Program-made: the position numbers and the translations under genes | Assembly: GCF_007655005.1 (NCBI RefSeq) | Contig: NZ_SZVW01000014.1 | Coordinates: 1 to 64,000 of the forward strand | Source of the DNA: Streptomyces tibetensis | Lineage (GTDB): Bacteria > Actinomycetota > Actinomycetes > Streptomycetales > Streptomycetaceae | Length of the DNA: 64,000 nt | Reading direction: 5' to 3' | The notes under the pieces: model-generated | Told to the model about the DNA's origin: nothing | Databases searched by the model: none | The model's input: only the letters and a program-made list of their open reading frames with translations | In this document: in pieces, positions 18,808 through 27,389 of the stretch | Numbering within the stretch: the first letter of the stretch is position 1 | Layout: the number at the start of each line of letters is the position of its first letter

Positions 18808-19806
18808 ATGACCTCCACGTTCCTGCCGGACAAACGGACCGGCCCCGGCGCCGGTGCCCCGCCCCCGGCCGCGGACCGGCCCACGGGGCGGACCCGGCGA
18901 CGCGCACTGCACTGGCTCACCGCGGCCGGCTTCCAACTCCCGGCCTTGGTGCTGTTCCTGGGGCTCGTGCTGCTGCCGATGCTCTTCGCCCTGTACGCCG
19001 CGTTCTTCCGCTGGGGCGGCTTCGGCATGCCCTCCGACTACATCGGCGGCGAGAACTTCACCCGGCTCTTCCAGGACGACGTCTTCCTCGGCGACCTGTG
19101 GCGCTGCCTGGTCCTCGTGGTGCTGTCACTCGCCTTCCAGCTGCCGTTCGCGCTCGCCATGGCCGTCCTGCTCAACCAGCGGATGCGCGGCCGGGCGGTG
19201 TACCGGATGCTGTTCTTCGCCCCGTACGTCCTGTCGGAGGCCATCACAGGCATCCTCTTCGGCATGATCTTCGCCCCGGACGACGGCTTCGCCGACCAGG
19301 TTCTCGGCAGGATCGGTCTCGACGGGCTCGGCGGGGAGTGGTTCGCGGATCCGTCCACCGTCATGGCGACCGTCTTCCTGGTCATGACCTGGAAGTACTT
19401 CGGCTTCCACATGATGCTGTACCTGGCCGGGCTCCAGGCCGTCCCGAGGGAACTGACCGAGGCGGCGCTCATCGACGGGGCGAGTGCCTGGCAGCGGTTC
19501 CGCAACGTCACCCTGCCGCTGCTCGCGCCCACCCTGCGCATCAGCGTGTTCCTCGCGGTCATCGGGTCGATCCAGCTCTTCGACCTGGTGTGGGTGACCA
19601 CCGCGGGCGGCCCCGACCACCACTCCGAGACCATGGCCGTGACCATGTTCCAGTACGGCTTCAAGCGCTACCAGGTCGGCTACGCCAGCGCGATCAGCGT
19701 GGTCATGTTCGGCATCAGCCTCGTCTTCGCCCTCGCCTACCAGCGGTTCGTCCTGCGGCGCGACCTCGAAGGGGCCACCACGACCATGCGGGGTGACGGA
19801 AAGTGA
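18808..19806 (+). CDS. bxlF: Sugar ABC transporter permease, MalF-like
   Basis: A 332-residue integral membrane protein with a 30-residue Pro/Gly-rich tail, six or so helices and the ATPase-coupling EAA loop (EAALIDGASAWQRFRNVTLP). It begins six bases after the binding-protein stop and overlaps the next permease by four bases. With its partner it forms the channel for imported xylo-oligosaccharides. Length and the extended first periplasmic region fit the MalF class. Confidence 0.88.
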   Translation: MTSTFLPDKRTGPGAGAPPPAADRPTGRTRRRALHWLTAAGFQLPALVLFLGLVLLPMLFALYAAFFRWGGFGMPSDYIGGENFTRLFQDDVFLGDLWRCLVLVVLSLAFQLPFALAMAVLLNQRMRGRAVYRMLFFAPYVLSEAITGILFGMIFAPDDGFADQVLGRIGLDGLGGEWFADPSTVMATVFLVMTWKYFGFHMMLYLAGLQAVPRELTEAALIDGASAWQRFRNVTLPLLAPTLRISVFLAVIGSIQLFDLVWVTTAGGPDHHSETMAVTMFQYGFKRYQVGYASAISVVMFGISLVFALAYQRFVLRRDLEGATTTMRGDGK

Positions 19807-20645
19807 CAGCCAGTCAGAAGACCCGTGCGGGCGGGAGGACCTGGAGCCTGCACCTCGTCCTGGTCGTCGTCGGGGCCGTCATGGCCGTCCCCCTGCTCTA
19901 CGCCGCGCTCTCCGGCTTCAAGTCCACCGACGAGCTCTCCCGCAACCCGGTCGGACTGCCCGAGTCGTGGGTCACGTCCAACTACACCCAGATCCTCGGC
20001 TCGGGTGACTTCTGGCGGCTGATCGGCAACAGCACGCTGATCGCGATCGGCACGACCGTCCTGCTCGTGGCGGTCTCCGCCCTGTCGGCCTTCTCCTTCG
20101 CGCGGTTCGCCTTCCGCGGCCGGGAGGCGCTGTTCACGCTGTTCACCATGGGACTGATGTTCCCGTTCGCCGTGGCGGCCCTGCCGCTGTTCCTGCTGCT
20201 GCGCTCGCTGGACCTGCTGGACAACCCGCTCGGCGTGATCCTCCCGCAGGCCGCCTTCGGACTCCCGATGACGATCATCATCCTGCGGGGCTTCTTCCGG
20301 CAGATCCCCGGCGAGCTGGAGGAGGCGGCCACGCTCGACGGGTGCAGCCCGTTCGGCTTCTTCTGGCGGGTGCTGCTGCCCATGGCGCGGCCCGCGCTCG
20401 GCACGGTCTCCGTGCTGGCCGTCGTCACCAGCTGGAACAACTTCTTCCTGCCGCTGCTGGTGTTCACCGACGCGCAGTGGTGGACGCTGCCGATCGGCGT
20501 CCAGCAGTTCCAGGGGCAGTACTCCGCGGAGTACGCCAAGGTCTTCGCCTATCTGGTGCTGGCCATGGTGCCCGCCCTCGCCTTCTACTCCGTGGCCGAG
20601 CGTCAGCTCGTCGGCGGCCTCACCGCCGGCGCCACCAAGGGCTGA
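19803..20645 (+). CDS. bxlG: Sugar ABC transporter permease, MalG-like
   Basis: A 280-residue permease with six predicted helices and EAA loop EAATLDGCSPFGFFWRVLLP. The GTG start overlaps the TGA of the previous gene (GTGA), showing translational coupling of the two permease subunits. It is followed after 53 bases by the xylanase gene with its own strong ribosome site, so uptake and hydrolysis are probably co-transcribed. Confidence 0.88.
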   Translation: MTASQKTRAGGRTWSLHLVLVVVGAVMAVPLLYAALSGFKSTDELSRNPVGLPESWVTSNYTQILGSGDFWRLIGNSTLIAIGTTVLLVAVSALSAFSFARFAFRGREALFTLFTMGLMFPFAVAALPLFLLLRSLDLLDNPLGVILPQAAFGLPMTIIILRGFFRQIPGELEEAATLDGCSPFGFFWRVLLPMARPALGTVSVLAVVTSWNNFFLPLLVFTDAQWWTLPIGVQQFQGQYSAEYAKVFAYLVLAMVPALAFYSVAERQLVGGLTAGATKG

Positions 20646-20698
20646 CACGCGCCGCGAACGTACGGCTCTACCCACCCACATTCGTGAGGAGTCGCACC

Positions 20699-21748
20699 AT
20701 GCGCACCACCCGTCTCAGACTCGTAGGCGCCGTCGCCGCGCTCCTGGTCGCCGCCGGCATCGGTGCCGGCACACCCGCCCAGGCGGGGCACCAGCAGTCC
20801 ACCCTCGCCGACCTCGCGCAGCGGCACGGCCGCTACTTCGGCAGCGCCACCGACAACCCCGAGCTCGTGGACGGGCCGTACACGGCCCTGCTCGGCAGCG
20901 AGTTCGACCAGATCACGCCCGGCAACGGCATGAAGTGGTACGCGACGGAGCCCCAGCAGGGCGTGTTCGACTTCTCCGAGGGCGACGAGATCGTCGACCT
21001 CGCCCGGGCCAACCGGCAGAAGGTGCGCGGCCACACCCTGGTCTGGCACAGCCAGCTGCCCGGATGGCTCACGGGCAGGGAGTGGACGGCGCCCGAGCTG
21101 CGGGCCGTACTGAAGAAGCACATCCAGACCGAGGTACGGCACTACCGGGGCAAGGTGTTCGCCTGGGACGTCGTCAACGAGGCGTTCAACGAGGACGGCA
21201 CGTACCGGGAGTCGGTCTTCTACAAGACGCTCGGACCCGGCTACATCGCGGACGCCCTGCGCTGGGCGCACCAGGCCGATCCGCGCGTCAAGCTCTACCT
21301 CAACGACTACAACATCGAGGGCGTCGGCCCGAAGAGCGACGCCTACTACCGCCTGGCCAAGGAGCTGAAGGCCGCGGGCGTCCCGCTGCACGGCATCGGT
21401 CTGCAGGCCCATCTGGCCTTGCAGTACGGCTATCCGGCCACCCTGGAGGACAACCTCCGCCGCTTCTCCCGGCTCGGCCTCGACACCGCGCTCACCGAGG
21501 TCGACATACGGATGCAGCTGCCCGCGACCGAGGAGAAGCTGGACCGGCAGGCCGAGTGGTACGCCGACCTGACCGAGGCGTGCCTGGCGGTCCGTCGCTG
21601 CGTGGGCATCACGCTGTGGGACTACACCGACAAGTACTCATGGATCCCCGCGTTCTTCCCGGGCGAGGGCGCGGCCCTGCCGTGGGACGAGGAACTGCGG
21701 CGTAAGCCCGCGTACTTCGCGCTGCGTGAGGCGCTCGGGGGGAGGTAG
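20699..21748 (+). CDS. Secreted endo-1,4-beta-xylanase, glycoside hydrolase family 10
   Basis: A 349-residue enzyme. Residues 1-29 are a Sec signal peptide (RLRLVGAVAALLVAAGIGAG, cleavage after AQA). The catalytic domain starts LADLAQRHGRYFGSATDN and keeps the GH10 acid/base E161 (WDVVNEAFNEDG) and nucleophile E267 (LTEVDIRM). The protein stops at the end of the barrel; there is no carbohydrate-binding module or linker, unlike the larger XlnA. It would cut xylan outside the cell, feeding oligosaccharides to the transporter just upstream. ATG follows GAGGAG by seven bases. Confidence 0.93.
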   Translation: MRTTRLRLVGAVAALLVAAGIGAGTPAQAGHQQSTLADLAQRHGRYFGSATDNPELVDGPYTALLGSEFDQITPGNGMKWYATEPQQGVFDFSEGDEIVDLARANRQKVRGHTLVWHSQLPGWLTGREWTAPELRAVLKKHIQTEVRHYRGKVFAWDVVNEAFNEDGTYRESVFYKTLGPGYIADALRWAHQADPRVKLYLNDYNIEGVGPKSDAYYRLAKELKAAGVPLHGIGLQAHLALQYGYPATLEDNLRRFSRLGLDTALTEVDIRMQLPATEEKLDRQAEWYADLTEACLAVRRCVGITLWDYTDKYSWIPAFFPGEGAALPWDEELRRKPAYFALREALGGR

Positions 21749-21758
21749 CGGGGGCGGG

Positions 21759-21793
21759 CGGCGCCCCACCGGACAGGGGGTGGTGGGGCGCCG
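21759..21793. terminator. Bidirectional hairpin terminator between xylanase and lacI-type gene
   Basis: A perfect 12-bp stem (CGGCGCCCCACC with GGTGGGGCGCCG) encloses an 11-base loop. It lies between two convergent genes and can serve both. Confidence 0.8.
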
Positions 21794-21809
21794 TTCCTCG
21801 GGGTGGAGG

Positions 21810-22835
21810 TCAGGCCGGGGGCGCGGTGCTCGCCCGGACCACCAGGTCGGTGCCCAGTTCCACGCGTGGTGAGTCCGGCTGCTCGTCGCGGGTCATGCGG
21901 AGCACCGTGCGCACGGCGAGTTTGCCCATGTCGGCCAGGGGCTGGCGGATCGTCGTCAGGGGTGGTGCCGACCAGCGGACCTCCGGAAGGTCGTCGAAGC
22001 CGACCACGCTCATGTCCTGCGGCACCCGGAGACCGCGCCGGCGCAGCGCCTCGATGGCGCCGAGTGCCATCTGGTCGCTGGCCGCGAACAGCGCGGTCGG
22101 CGGCTCGGGCAGGTCGAGCAGGGTGCCGCAGGCGGTGAAACCGGACTCGGGGCGGAAGTCGCCGGGGACGACGAGGGACGGGTCCCTCGGGATGCCGGCG
22201 CCTTCCAGGGCCGCGCGGTAGCCGTCGAGGCGGGCCCGGGAGCACAGCAGGCGGGGCGGTCCGGCGATCAGGCCGATCCGGCGGTGGCCGAGGGACAGCA
22301 GGTGCTCGGTGGCCGCCAGGCCGCCCGCCCAGTTCGCGGCGCCGATCGTGGGGGCGTCGAGGGCCGGGGAGCCCGCCGGGTCGACGACCACCAGGGGCAC
22401 GCCGAGGATCTGCAGCTCCTCGTGGAGCGTCGGATCCAGGGCGGACGTCACGAGGACGACCCCGTCGGAGGCGCGGGCCCTCAGGTTGCGCATCCACTCG
22501 CGGGCGTCGCCGGATCGCCCGTGGATGGCCGACACCACGGTGCCGACCCCGGCGGCGTGCGCGACCTCCTCGACCCCGCGGATGATCTCCACGGCCCAGG
22601 GGCTGTCGAGGTCGTTGAAGACCAGGTCGAGCAGGGCGGCGCGGGTGCCGGGGGCCGCGGGACGCTTGCGGTAACCGTGCCGGCGCAGCAGGTCCTCGAC
22701 CCGGGCCCGGGTCCGCGGCGACACGTCGGACCGGCCGTTGACGACCCGGGACACGGTCGGTACGGACACGCCGGCCTGCCGGGCGATCTCCGTGATGGTG
22801 ACCCTGCCCCCGGGGTCGGCCCCACCTGATCCCAC
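21810..22835 (-). CDS. bxlR: LacI-family repressor of the xylo-oligosaccharide operon (BxlR-like)
   Basis: A 341-residue LacI/GalR regulator. The helix-turn-helix is VTITEIARQAGVSVPTVSRV with the hinge VEDLLRRHGYR; a periplasmic-binding-protein-like sensor follows (DGVVLVTSALDP, HRRIGLIAGP, FAASDQMALGAIEAL). GTG 22835 is chosen because GGAGG lies eight bases upstream, whereas the longer frame starts inside that site. Its position closing a bxlEFG-xylanase cluster and the CGAAACTTTCG operator upstream of bxlE imply repression released by xylobiose or a similar sugar. The link is inferred. Confidence 0.85.
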   Translation of the reverse strand: MGSGGADPGGRVTITEIARQAGVSVPTVSRVVNGRSDVSPRTRARVEDLLRRHGYRKRPAAPGTRAALLDLVFNDLDSPWAVEIIRGVEEVAHAAGVGTVVSAIHGRSGDAREWMRNLRARASDGVVLVTSALDPTLHEELQILGVPLVVVDPAGSPALDAPTIGAANWAGGLAATEHLLSLGHRRIGLIAGPPRLLCSRARLDGYRAALEGAGIPRDPSLVVPGDFRPESGFTACGTLLDLPEPPTALFAASDQMALGAIEALRRRGLRVPQDMSVVGFDDLPEVRWSAPPLTTIRQPLADMGKLAVRTVLRMTRDEQPDSPRVELGTDLVVRASTAPPA

Positions 22836-23059
22836 CAGCCCCACCTCCGTCGACGGGTGACCGCGAAACCTCCAGGAGTCTTCCGGAAACGGGGCGTCCG
22901 TGGGAAGGCGTACGGGGCGAAGGCGTACGGGCCGGGAACGCCACGTCGCGGGAAGTTACCGTCAGTGACGACCGTCGGGCGTGCGTCGGGGCCGGGGCGC
23001 AGAGTGTCCTGCGGCCGGCCCCTCATGTCGGGCGGCGGGTCATCGCCCCGCCGACGGCC

Positions 23060-23263
23060 TCAGGCGGCCGTCATCACCTGGCCGGCCAGCGGACGGTGCG
23101 GGGCGATGGCCCGGCCGTCCGGCAGGAGTTCGCCGGTGTCCTCGAAGAGCACCACGCCGTTGCACAGCAGGCTCCATCCCTGTTCCGGGTGGTGCGCCAC
23201 GAGACGGGCGGATTCCCGGTCGGCGGATTCTGCTGAGGGGCACTGGGTCTGGTGCTGGCACAT
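23060..23263 (-). CDS. DUF5999 family small protein
   Basis: A 67-residue protein starting MCQHQTQCPSAESADRESAR and containing GWSLLCNGVVLFEDTGELLP. It is a common streptomycete family with an N-terminal CxHxxxC-like patch (C2, H4, C8) that could bind metal. No ribosome site is clear. Function unknown. Over 400 bases lie upstream before the next gene, including an unusual palindrome cluster. Confidence 0.78.
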   Translation of the reverse strand: MCQHQTQCPSAESADRESARLVAHHPEQGWSLLCNGVVLFEDTGELLPDGRAIAPHRPLAGQVMTAA

Positions 23264-23553
23264 GGGTGGGATCTTTCGCTGTGTCGAGACGGACGATGAT
23301 ATTGACGTGTCCGAGTGGGCTGTCGTGTCTGTTCCGCGGCTAGAAGTGTCGTTCATGGCCGCCCCCCGTTGTGATAAGTCGTCGGAACCCAGTGTTGCCC
23401 CACGGGCGTCGATCCGCAGGGATTTCGCGGCACCGCTTCTCACAGGTTCAGGACGCGTCACCCGCGCGGACGGTTCATCCCAACTGGGCTGTCCCTTCGG
23501 GTGGTTCGCAGTGGCCGGATAGGGCTAGTCCGCTCGCGCCGACGCCCATTCCG

Positions 23554-23620
23554 GCTCGTACGAGCTATTTATCGCTCGTACGAGCGATCGTGTGAGCGGT
23601 AATGCGATCGTGCGAGCGGT
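23554..23620. repeat. Cluster of TCGTACGA palindromes and a 20-base direct repeat
   Basis: GCTCGTACGAGC (23554-23565) and ATCGCTCGTACGAGCGAT (23571-23588, an 18-bp perfect palindrome) lie side by side. GCGATCGTGTGAGCGGT (23584-23600) and GCGATCGTGCGAGCGGT (23604-23620) are direct repeats of period 20 with one mismatch. The cluster is about 290 bases upstream of the DUF5999 gene and downstream of the next gene. It looks like an array of protein-binding sites; the binder is unknown. Confidence 0.6.
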
Positions 23621-23648
23621 CCGTGGCCGGTCGGCAGGAAAGGAACGA

Positions 23649-23675
23649 CCCCGCCGCCGGAATTCGGCGACGGGG
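23649..23675 (-). terminator. Hairpin terminator of the 23.7-24.3 kb gene
   Basis: CCCCGCCGCCG pairs with CGGCGACGGGG (one mismatch) around GAATT, 20 bases beyond the stop of the minus-strand gene. Confidence 0.6.
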
Positions 23676-23695
23676 TGCGAGGAATCGTGGGTGCT

Positions 23696-24280
23696 TCAGG
23701 CGATGGATCCGAGAAGTCTGGTGGGAGTCACTCGATGGGTGAGCACCGGGAGGAGTTCGGAGACGCGGTGCGGGCGGTGGGCCGCTATGCCGGGCGGCGC
23801 CGGCGCGAGTGGGACGAGCAGGTCGGTGGCGGCGGGGTGGCCGGCGGCACCGTCCGAGGAGCAGTCCTCGTGCAGCCAGAGCGTCAGCATGTACAGGCCG
23901 GGCACCGACAGCAGGCGGGGCTGGTACGGCTGCGGCATCGTCTCGGCCTGACGCAGGGCGCGCTCGGTGGAGGTGATGTACGGGCCCTCGAAGAAGTGGG
24001 AGAAGGCCCAGCCGTCGGCGGTCAGCATGGTCTCCGCCGCGGCCACGGCGTGGTCGCCACAGCGGATCAGGAAGCGCCACCCGGCCAACCGGGTCGCGGA
24101 GACGCCCTCGGCCGTGACGTGGTCGAGGACGTGCACGGGCAGGGGCAGCTCGGGTGTGGCGGGTCCCTGGGTGCCGAGCAGGGAGGGAGTGCGGGCTTCG
24201 CGGACCGCGGTGGGAGAGGAGAGGGCGGTGAGGACGGAGCGGAGTGCGGGCGCGGGAGCCGGAGGGACATGCAGCGGCAT
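23696..24280 (-). CDS. Hypothetical protein conserved in Streptomyces
   Basis: A 194-residue soluble protein I cannot assign to a named family. It starts MPLHVPPAPAPALRSVLTAL; the centre contains GWRFLIRCGDHAVAAAETML and FFEGPYITSTERALRQAETM, and the end VLTHRVTPTRLLGS. It has no signal peptide or membrane segment. ATG 24280 is chosen over an upstream GTG (24307) because GAGAGG lies about ten bases before it. Frame and base composition support a real gene. Confidence 0.68.
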   Translation of the reverse strand: MPLHVPPAPAPALRSVLTALSSPTAVREARTPSLLGTQGPATPELPLPVHVLDHVTAEGVSATRLAGWRFLIRCGDHAVAAAETMLTADGWAFSHFFEGPYITSTERALRQAETMPQPYQPRLLSVPGLYMLTLWLHEDCSSDGAAGHPAATDLLVPLAPAPPGIAAHRPHRVSELLPVLTHRVTPTRLLGSIA

Positions 24281-24826
24281 GGTGGGTCGCCTCTCATTCA
24301 AAGGCACGGTGGCACGAGGGCGGGGGCGGACGACGCTGTCTGCTCACGGGGGTCAGAGCGGCAGGGGCCGGGGTCTTGTGAACGAGAGGGGGGTGGGGTC
24401 CGCGTCGCCTCGACCGCAGGACCCATCGACCGTGGGCGCCGGCCTTCTGCCTTGTTGGCGGAGTTTATACGACACGGGTTCAGACTGTGTTTCGTCTAGC
24501 CGTTTCCGGTGAGTAGAACAAGGGTACATTCGGTCGGCGATACGCGAGAATTATCCCGATTCCATGCGGGGGTGCACAACGGTGACCTCGATGAATGTCC
24601 GCACGCCGGTCGGCCCATTCTCGTCGGCGTTTTTCACGAGTTCCCGGAGCCCGAAACCTGCGCTGTGCGTCATGCCGAGTGAATGTGCCACCGGTCACAC
24701 CCGTCCAGCGTAGCGGTCACCGGGTCCGCCCGGGACGTTATCGATCGCTTTCGCTGGGCATCCTCCACCTGACCGGGGCCCCGTCGGCCGGATCCCGGCC
24801 CGCATCATCCAAGGAGGGACGCTTCG
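24281..24826. other. 546-base intergenic region, nothing recognised
   Basis: No convincing gene or RNA is seen. Composition is less GC-rich than the flanks around 24440-24560 (TTTATACGACACGG, GAATTATCCCGATTCCATG), typical of promoter DNA for the two divergently placed genes. The last 20 bases hold the strong AAGGAGG ribosome site of the ligase gene. Confidence 0.5.
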
Positions 24827-26344
24827 ATGGGGGAGAAGGTCGTGGCAGGGCGGTTCGACCTGTCCGATCGCCAGCGCTACCGCGACAAGCTGCGTCAGTG
24901 CCTGACGGGCTTGGAGCGACTCCTGGCGGAGAAGCGGTTCGATCGCCCCAGGAACCTGATGGGGCTGGAGATCGAATTGAATCTCGCGGGCGCCGACGGC
25001 ATGCCGAAAATGTTGAACGGGCAAGTCTTGGAACGCATCGCGAGTCGCGATTTCCAAACAGAACTCGCCATGTTCAATCTGGAAGTGAACATTCCCCCAC
25101 ACCGCCTGGGGGGCCGGGTATTCGACCGTCTGGCGGAGGAACTCCGTACGTCGCTGGCATATGCCGACCGGAAAGCCGGTGAGGTCGACGCGGGTATCGT
25201 GATGATCGGTATTCTGCCGACTCTCGACCGTGACGATCTGGTGTCGTCGAACCTCTCGGACGTCGACCGGTACACCCTCCTCAACGACCAGATCGTGGCC
25301 GCCCGCGGCGAGGAGTTCACCCTCGACATCGACGGCGTGGAGCACCTGAGCTGCACCTCGAAGTCCATCGCGCCGGAAGCCGCCTGCACCTCCGTGCAGC
25401 TGCATCTCCAGGTCACCCCGGCCCGCTTCGCCGACGTGTGGAACGCGGCCCAGGCGGTCGCCGCCGCGCAGATCGCCGTCGGCGCCAATTCGCCCTTCCT
25501 CTTCGGGCGCGAACTGTGGCGCGAGTCGCGGCCCCCGCTGTTCCAGCAGTCCACCGACACCCGCCCGCCCGAGCTCCAGGCCCAGGGCGTCCGGCCGCGC
25601 ACCTGGTTCGGGGAGCGCTGGGTCACCTCGGCGTACGACCTCTTCGAGGAGAACCTGCGCTACTACCCGGCCCTCCTGCCGATCTGCGACGACGAGGACC
25701 CGCTCGAGGTGCTCGACCGGGGCGGCACGCCCTCGCTCGCCGAACTCGTCCTGCACAACGGCACGATCTACCGCTGGAACCGCCCGGTCTACGGCATCGC
25801 CGACGGCGTCCCGCATCTGCGCGTGGAGAACCGCGTGCTGCCGGCCGGGCCCACCGTCATCGACGTCGTCGCCAACGCGGCCTTCTTCTACGGCGTGGTC
25901 CGGGCGCTCGCGGAGGAGTCCCGGCCGGTGTGGTCCCGGCTGCCCTTCGAGGCGGCCGCCGCCAACTTCGACGCCGCGTGCAAGGACGGCATCGACGCAC
26001 GCTTCACCTGGCCCCGGCGCGGCCGGTACAGCGGCACCACCGAGGTCGACGCGGTGAGCCTGATCCGTGACGAGCTGCTGCCGCTCGCCGAAGCCGGGCT
26101 GGACGCCTGGGGGGTGGAGCCGGCCGACCGCGATCTGTACCTGGGCGTGATCGAGGAGCGGTGCCGGCGCCGGGTGAACGGGGCGAGCTGGCAGGCCGCC
26201 ACCTTCCACAAGGCACTGGACGCGGGCCTCTCCCGGGAGGACGCGCTGGCCGCCACGACCCGGCGCTACCGCGAGCTGATGCACAAGGGCGAGCCGGTGC
26301 ACAGCTGGCCTGTGGGGCTGCCGGAACCCGTGTCGCTGGGCTGA
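24827..26344 (+). CDS. Glutamate-cysteine ligase family 2 (GCS2) protein
   Basis: A 505-residue protein with the GCS2 core (NLMGLEIELNLAGADGMPKM near residue 44, VNIPPHRLGG, STDTRPPELQAQGVRPRTWF, LRVENRVLPAGPTVIDVVAN). GCS2 enzymes make gamma-glutamyl peptides or amides with ATP. Actinomycetes use mycothiol, so glutathione synthesis is unlikely and the true acceptor is open; an ergothioneine EgtA role would normally need egtB-E nearby, which are absent. ATG follows AAGGAGG by nine bases. A 35-base repeat begins at the stop codon. Confidence 0.82.
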   Translation: MGEKVVAGRFDLSDRQRYRDKLRQCLTGLERLLAEKRFDRPRNLMGLEIELNLAGADGMPKMLNGQVLERIASRDFQTELAMFNLEVNIPPHRLGGRVFDRLAEELRTSLAYADRKAGEVDAGIVMIGILPTLDRDDLVSSNLSDVDRYTLLNDQIVAARGEEFTLDIDGVEHLSCTSKSIAPEAACTSVQLHLQVTPARFADVWNAAQAVAAAQIAVGANSPFLFGRELWRESRPPLFQQSTDTRPPELQAQGVRPRTWFGERWVTSAYDLFEENLRYYPALLPICDDEDPLEVLDRGGTPSLAELVLHNGTIYRWNRPVYGIADGVPHLRVENRVLPAGPTVIDVVANAAFFYGVVRALAEESRPVWSRLPFEAAAANFDAACKDGIDARFTWPRRGRYSGTTEVDAVSLIRDELLPLAEAGLDAWGVEPADRDLYLGVIEERCRRRVNGASWQAATFHKALDAGLSREDALAATTRRYRELMHKGEPVHSWPVGLPEPVSLG

Positions 26345-26473
26345 CGTCGCGTGCCCGACGCCGAGGGCCGCTGGGCTGACGTCGCGTGCCCGACGCCGAG
26401 GGCCGCTGGCTGATGTCGCGAGGCCGTGTGTCCTCGGGCCGACGCCGCGAGGCCGTGTCCTCGGGCCGACGCC
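26341..26473 (+). repeat. Tandem repeats starting at the GCS2 stop codon
   Basis: CTGACGTCGCGTGCCCGACG recurs at 26341 and 26376, and a variant CTGATGTCGCG starts at 26410, so the stop-bearing CTGA is repeated three times with period 35/34. A second family (GCGAGGCCGTGTGTCCTCGG and so on) starts at 26418 and 26447 with units of 29 and 27 bases. Only the first TGA is used. Confidence 0.8.
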
Positions 26474-26537
26474 GCCTCAGGGGTGACATCCCGCTGCCGC
26501 CATACTGATCCGACAGGTCGGTGAAGTGGAGGCGGGT

Positions 26538-27338
26538 GTGCAGGCGGAGGCGAGCCCGGTGGGCGATACCATTCCCCAGCAGGGGCTCTCACGGCGGATG
26601 CTCCGCAACGAGACGCTGCTGGTCCTCGCGCTGTCGCTGGGCGCGAGCGGGCTGTCGGCGCTGATCAGCTTCATCGGGTCGGTCACCAAGCCGGGCGGCC
26701 TCAGGGACCAGGCGGCCACGATGAACGCCTCGGCCGCGCCCGGCCGGCCCTGGCTCGACCTCGCCTGGCAGCTCTTCGGGATTACCACGGCGCTCGTACC
26801 CGTCGCACTCGTCGCGCACTTCCTGCTCCGCGAGGGCGCGAGCCTGCGCACGATCGGCTTCGACCGTACCCGCCCGCTGCCCGACCTCGGCCGCGGAGCG
26901 GCGATCGCCGCGGTCATCGGCAGTACCGGCATCGCCTTCTACCTGGCGGCCCGCGGCCTCGGCTTCAACCTCACCGTGGTGCCCGAGGCGCTGCCGGCGG
27001 TGTGGTGGAAGTACCCCGTGCTGATCCTCTCGGCGATCCAGAACGCCGTGCTGGAGGAAGTGATCGTCATCGGGTACCTGCTGCGCCGCATGGGTCAGCT
27101 GGGCTGGACGCCGACGGCCGCGCTGGCCGGCAGCGCCGTTCTGCGCGGGTCGTACCACCTCTACCAGGGCATCGGCGGCTTCATCGGGAACATGGTGATG
27201 GGCGTCGTCTTCGTGTACCTCTACCGTCGCTGGGGGCGCGTCGGCCCGCTCGTCGTGGCCCACTCGCTGCTCGACATCGGGGCGTTCGTCGGATACGCGC
27301 TGCTGGCGGGCAAGGTGGGCTGGCTGCCGACGGCGTGA
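26538..27338 (+). CDS. CPBP family intramembrane metalloprotease
   Basis: A 266-residue membrane protein with about seven helices. The CAAX-protease/bacteriocin-processing motifs are present: E173-E174 (LEEVIVIGYLLRR), H207 (SYHLYQG) and H242-x3-D246 (VAHSLLDIGAF). The second motif has Gly where many members have Arg after EExxx. GTG 26538 is preferred to GTG 26526 because GGAGG sits five bases before it. Substrate unknown; no bacteriocin or prenylation genes are near. Confidence 0.85.
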   Translation: MQAEASPVGDTIPQQGLSRRMLRNETLLVLALSLGASGLSALISFIGSVTKPGGLRDQAATMNASAAPGRPWLDLAWQLFGITTALVPVALVAHFLLREGASLRTIGFDRTRPLPDLGRGAAIAAVIGSTGIAFYLAARGLGFNLTVVPEALPAVWWKYPVLILSAIQNAVLEEVIVIGYLLRRMGQLGWTPTAALAGSAVLRGSYHLYQGIGGFIGNMVMGVVFVYLYRRWGRVGPLVVAHSLLDIGAFVGYALLAGKVGWLPTA

Positions 27339-27344
27339 AGAAAA

Positions 27345-27387
27345 CGAGTGAAGGGGCGCACGGCGGTGTCGTGTGCCCCTTCACTCG
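27345..27387. terminator. Strong bidirectional terminator
   Basis: An 18-bp stem (27345-27362 with 27370-27387, one G-U pair) encloses a 7-base loop between two convergent genes. On the minus strand it is followed by GTTTTC, giving a short U-run for the PhzF gene. Confidence 0.88.
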
Positions 27388-27389
27388 TC

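Noticed and set aside
24480..24698. Minus-strand ORF in the 24.3-24.8 kb gap
   Set aside because: Composition is unlike coding DNA of this genome and no motif or ribosome site is seen.
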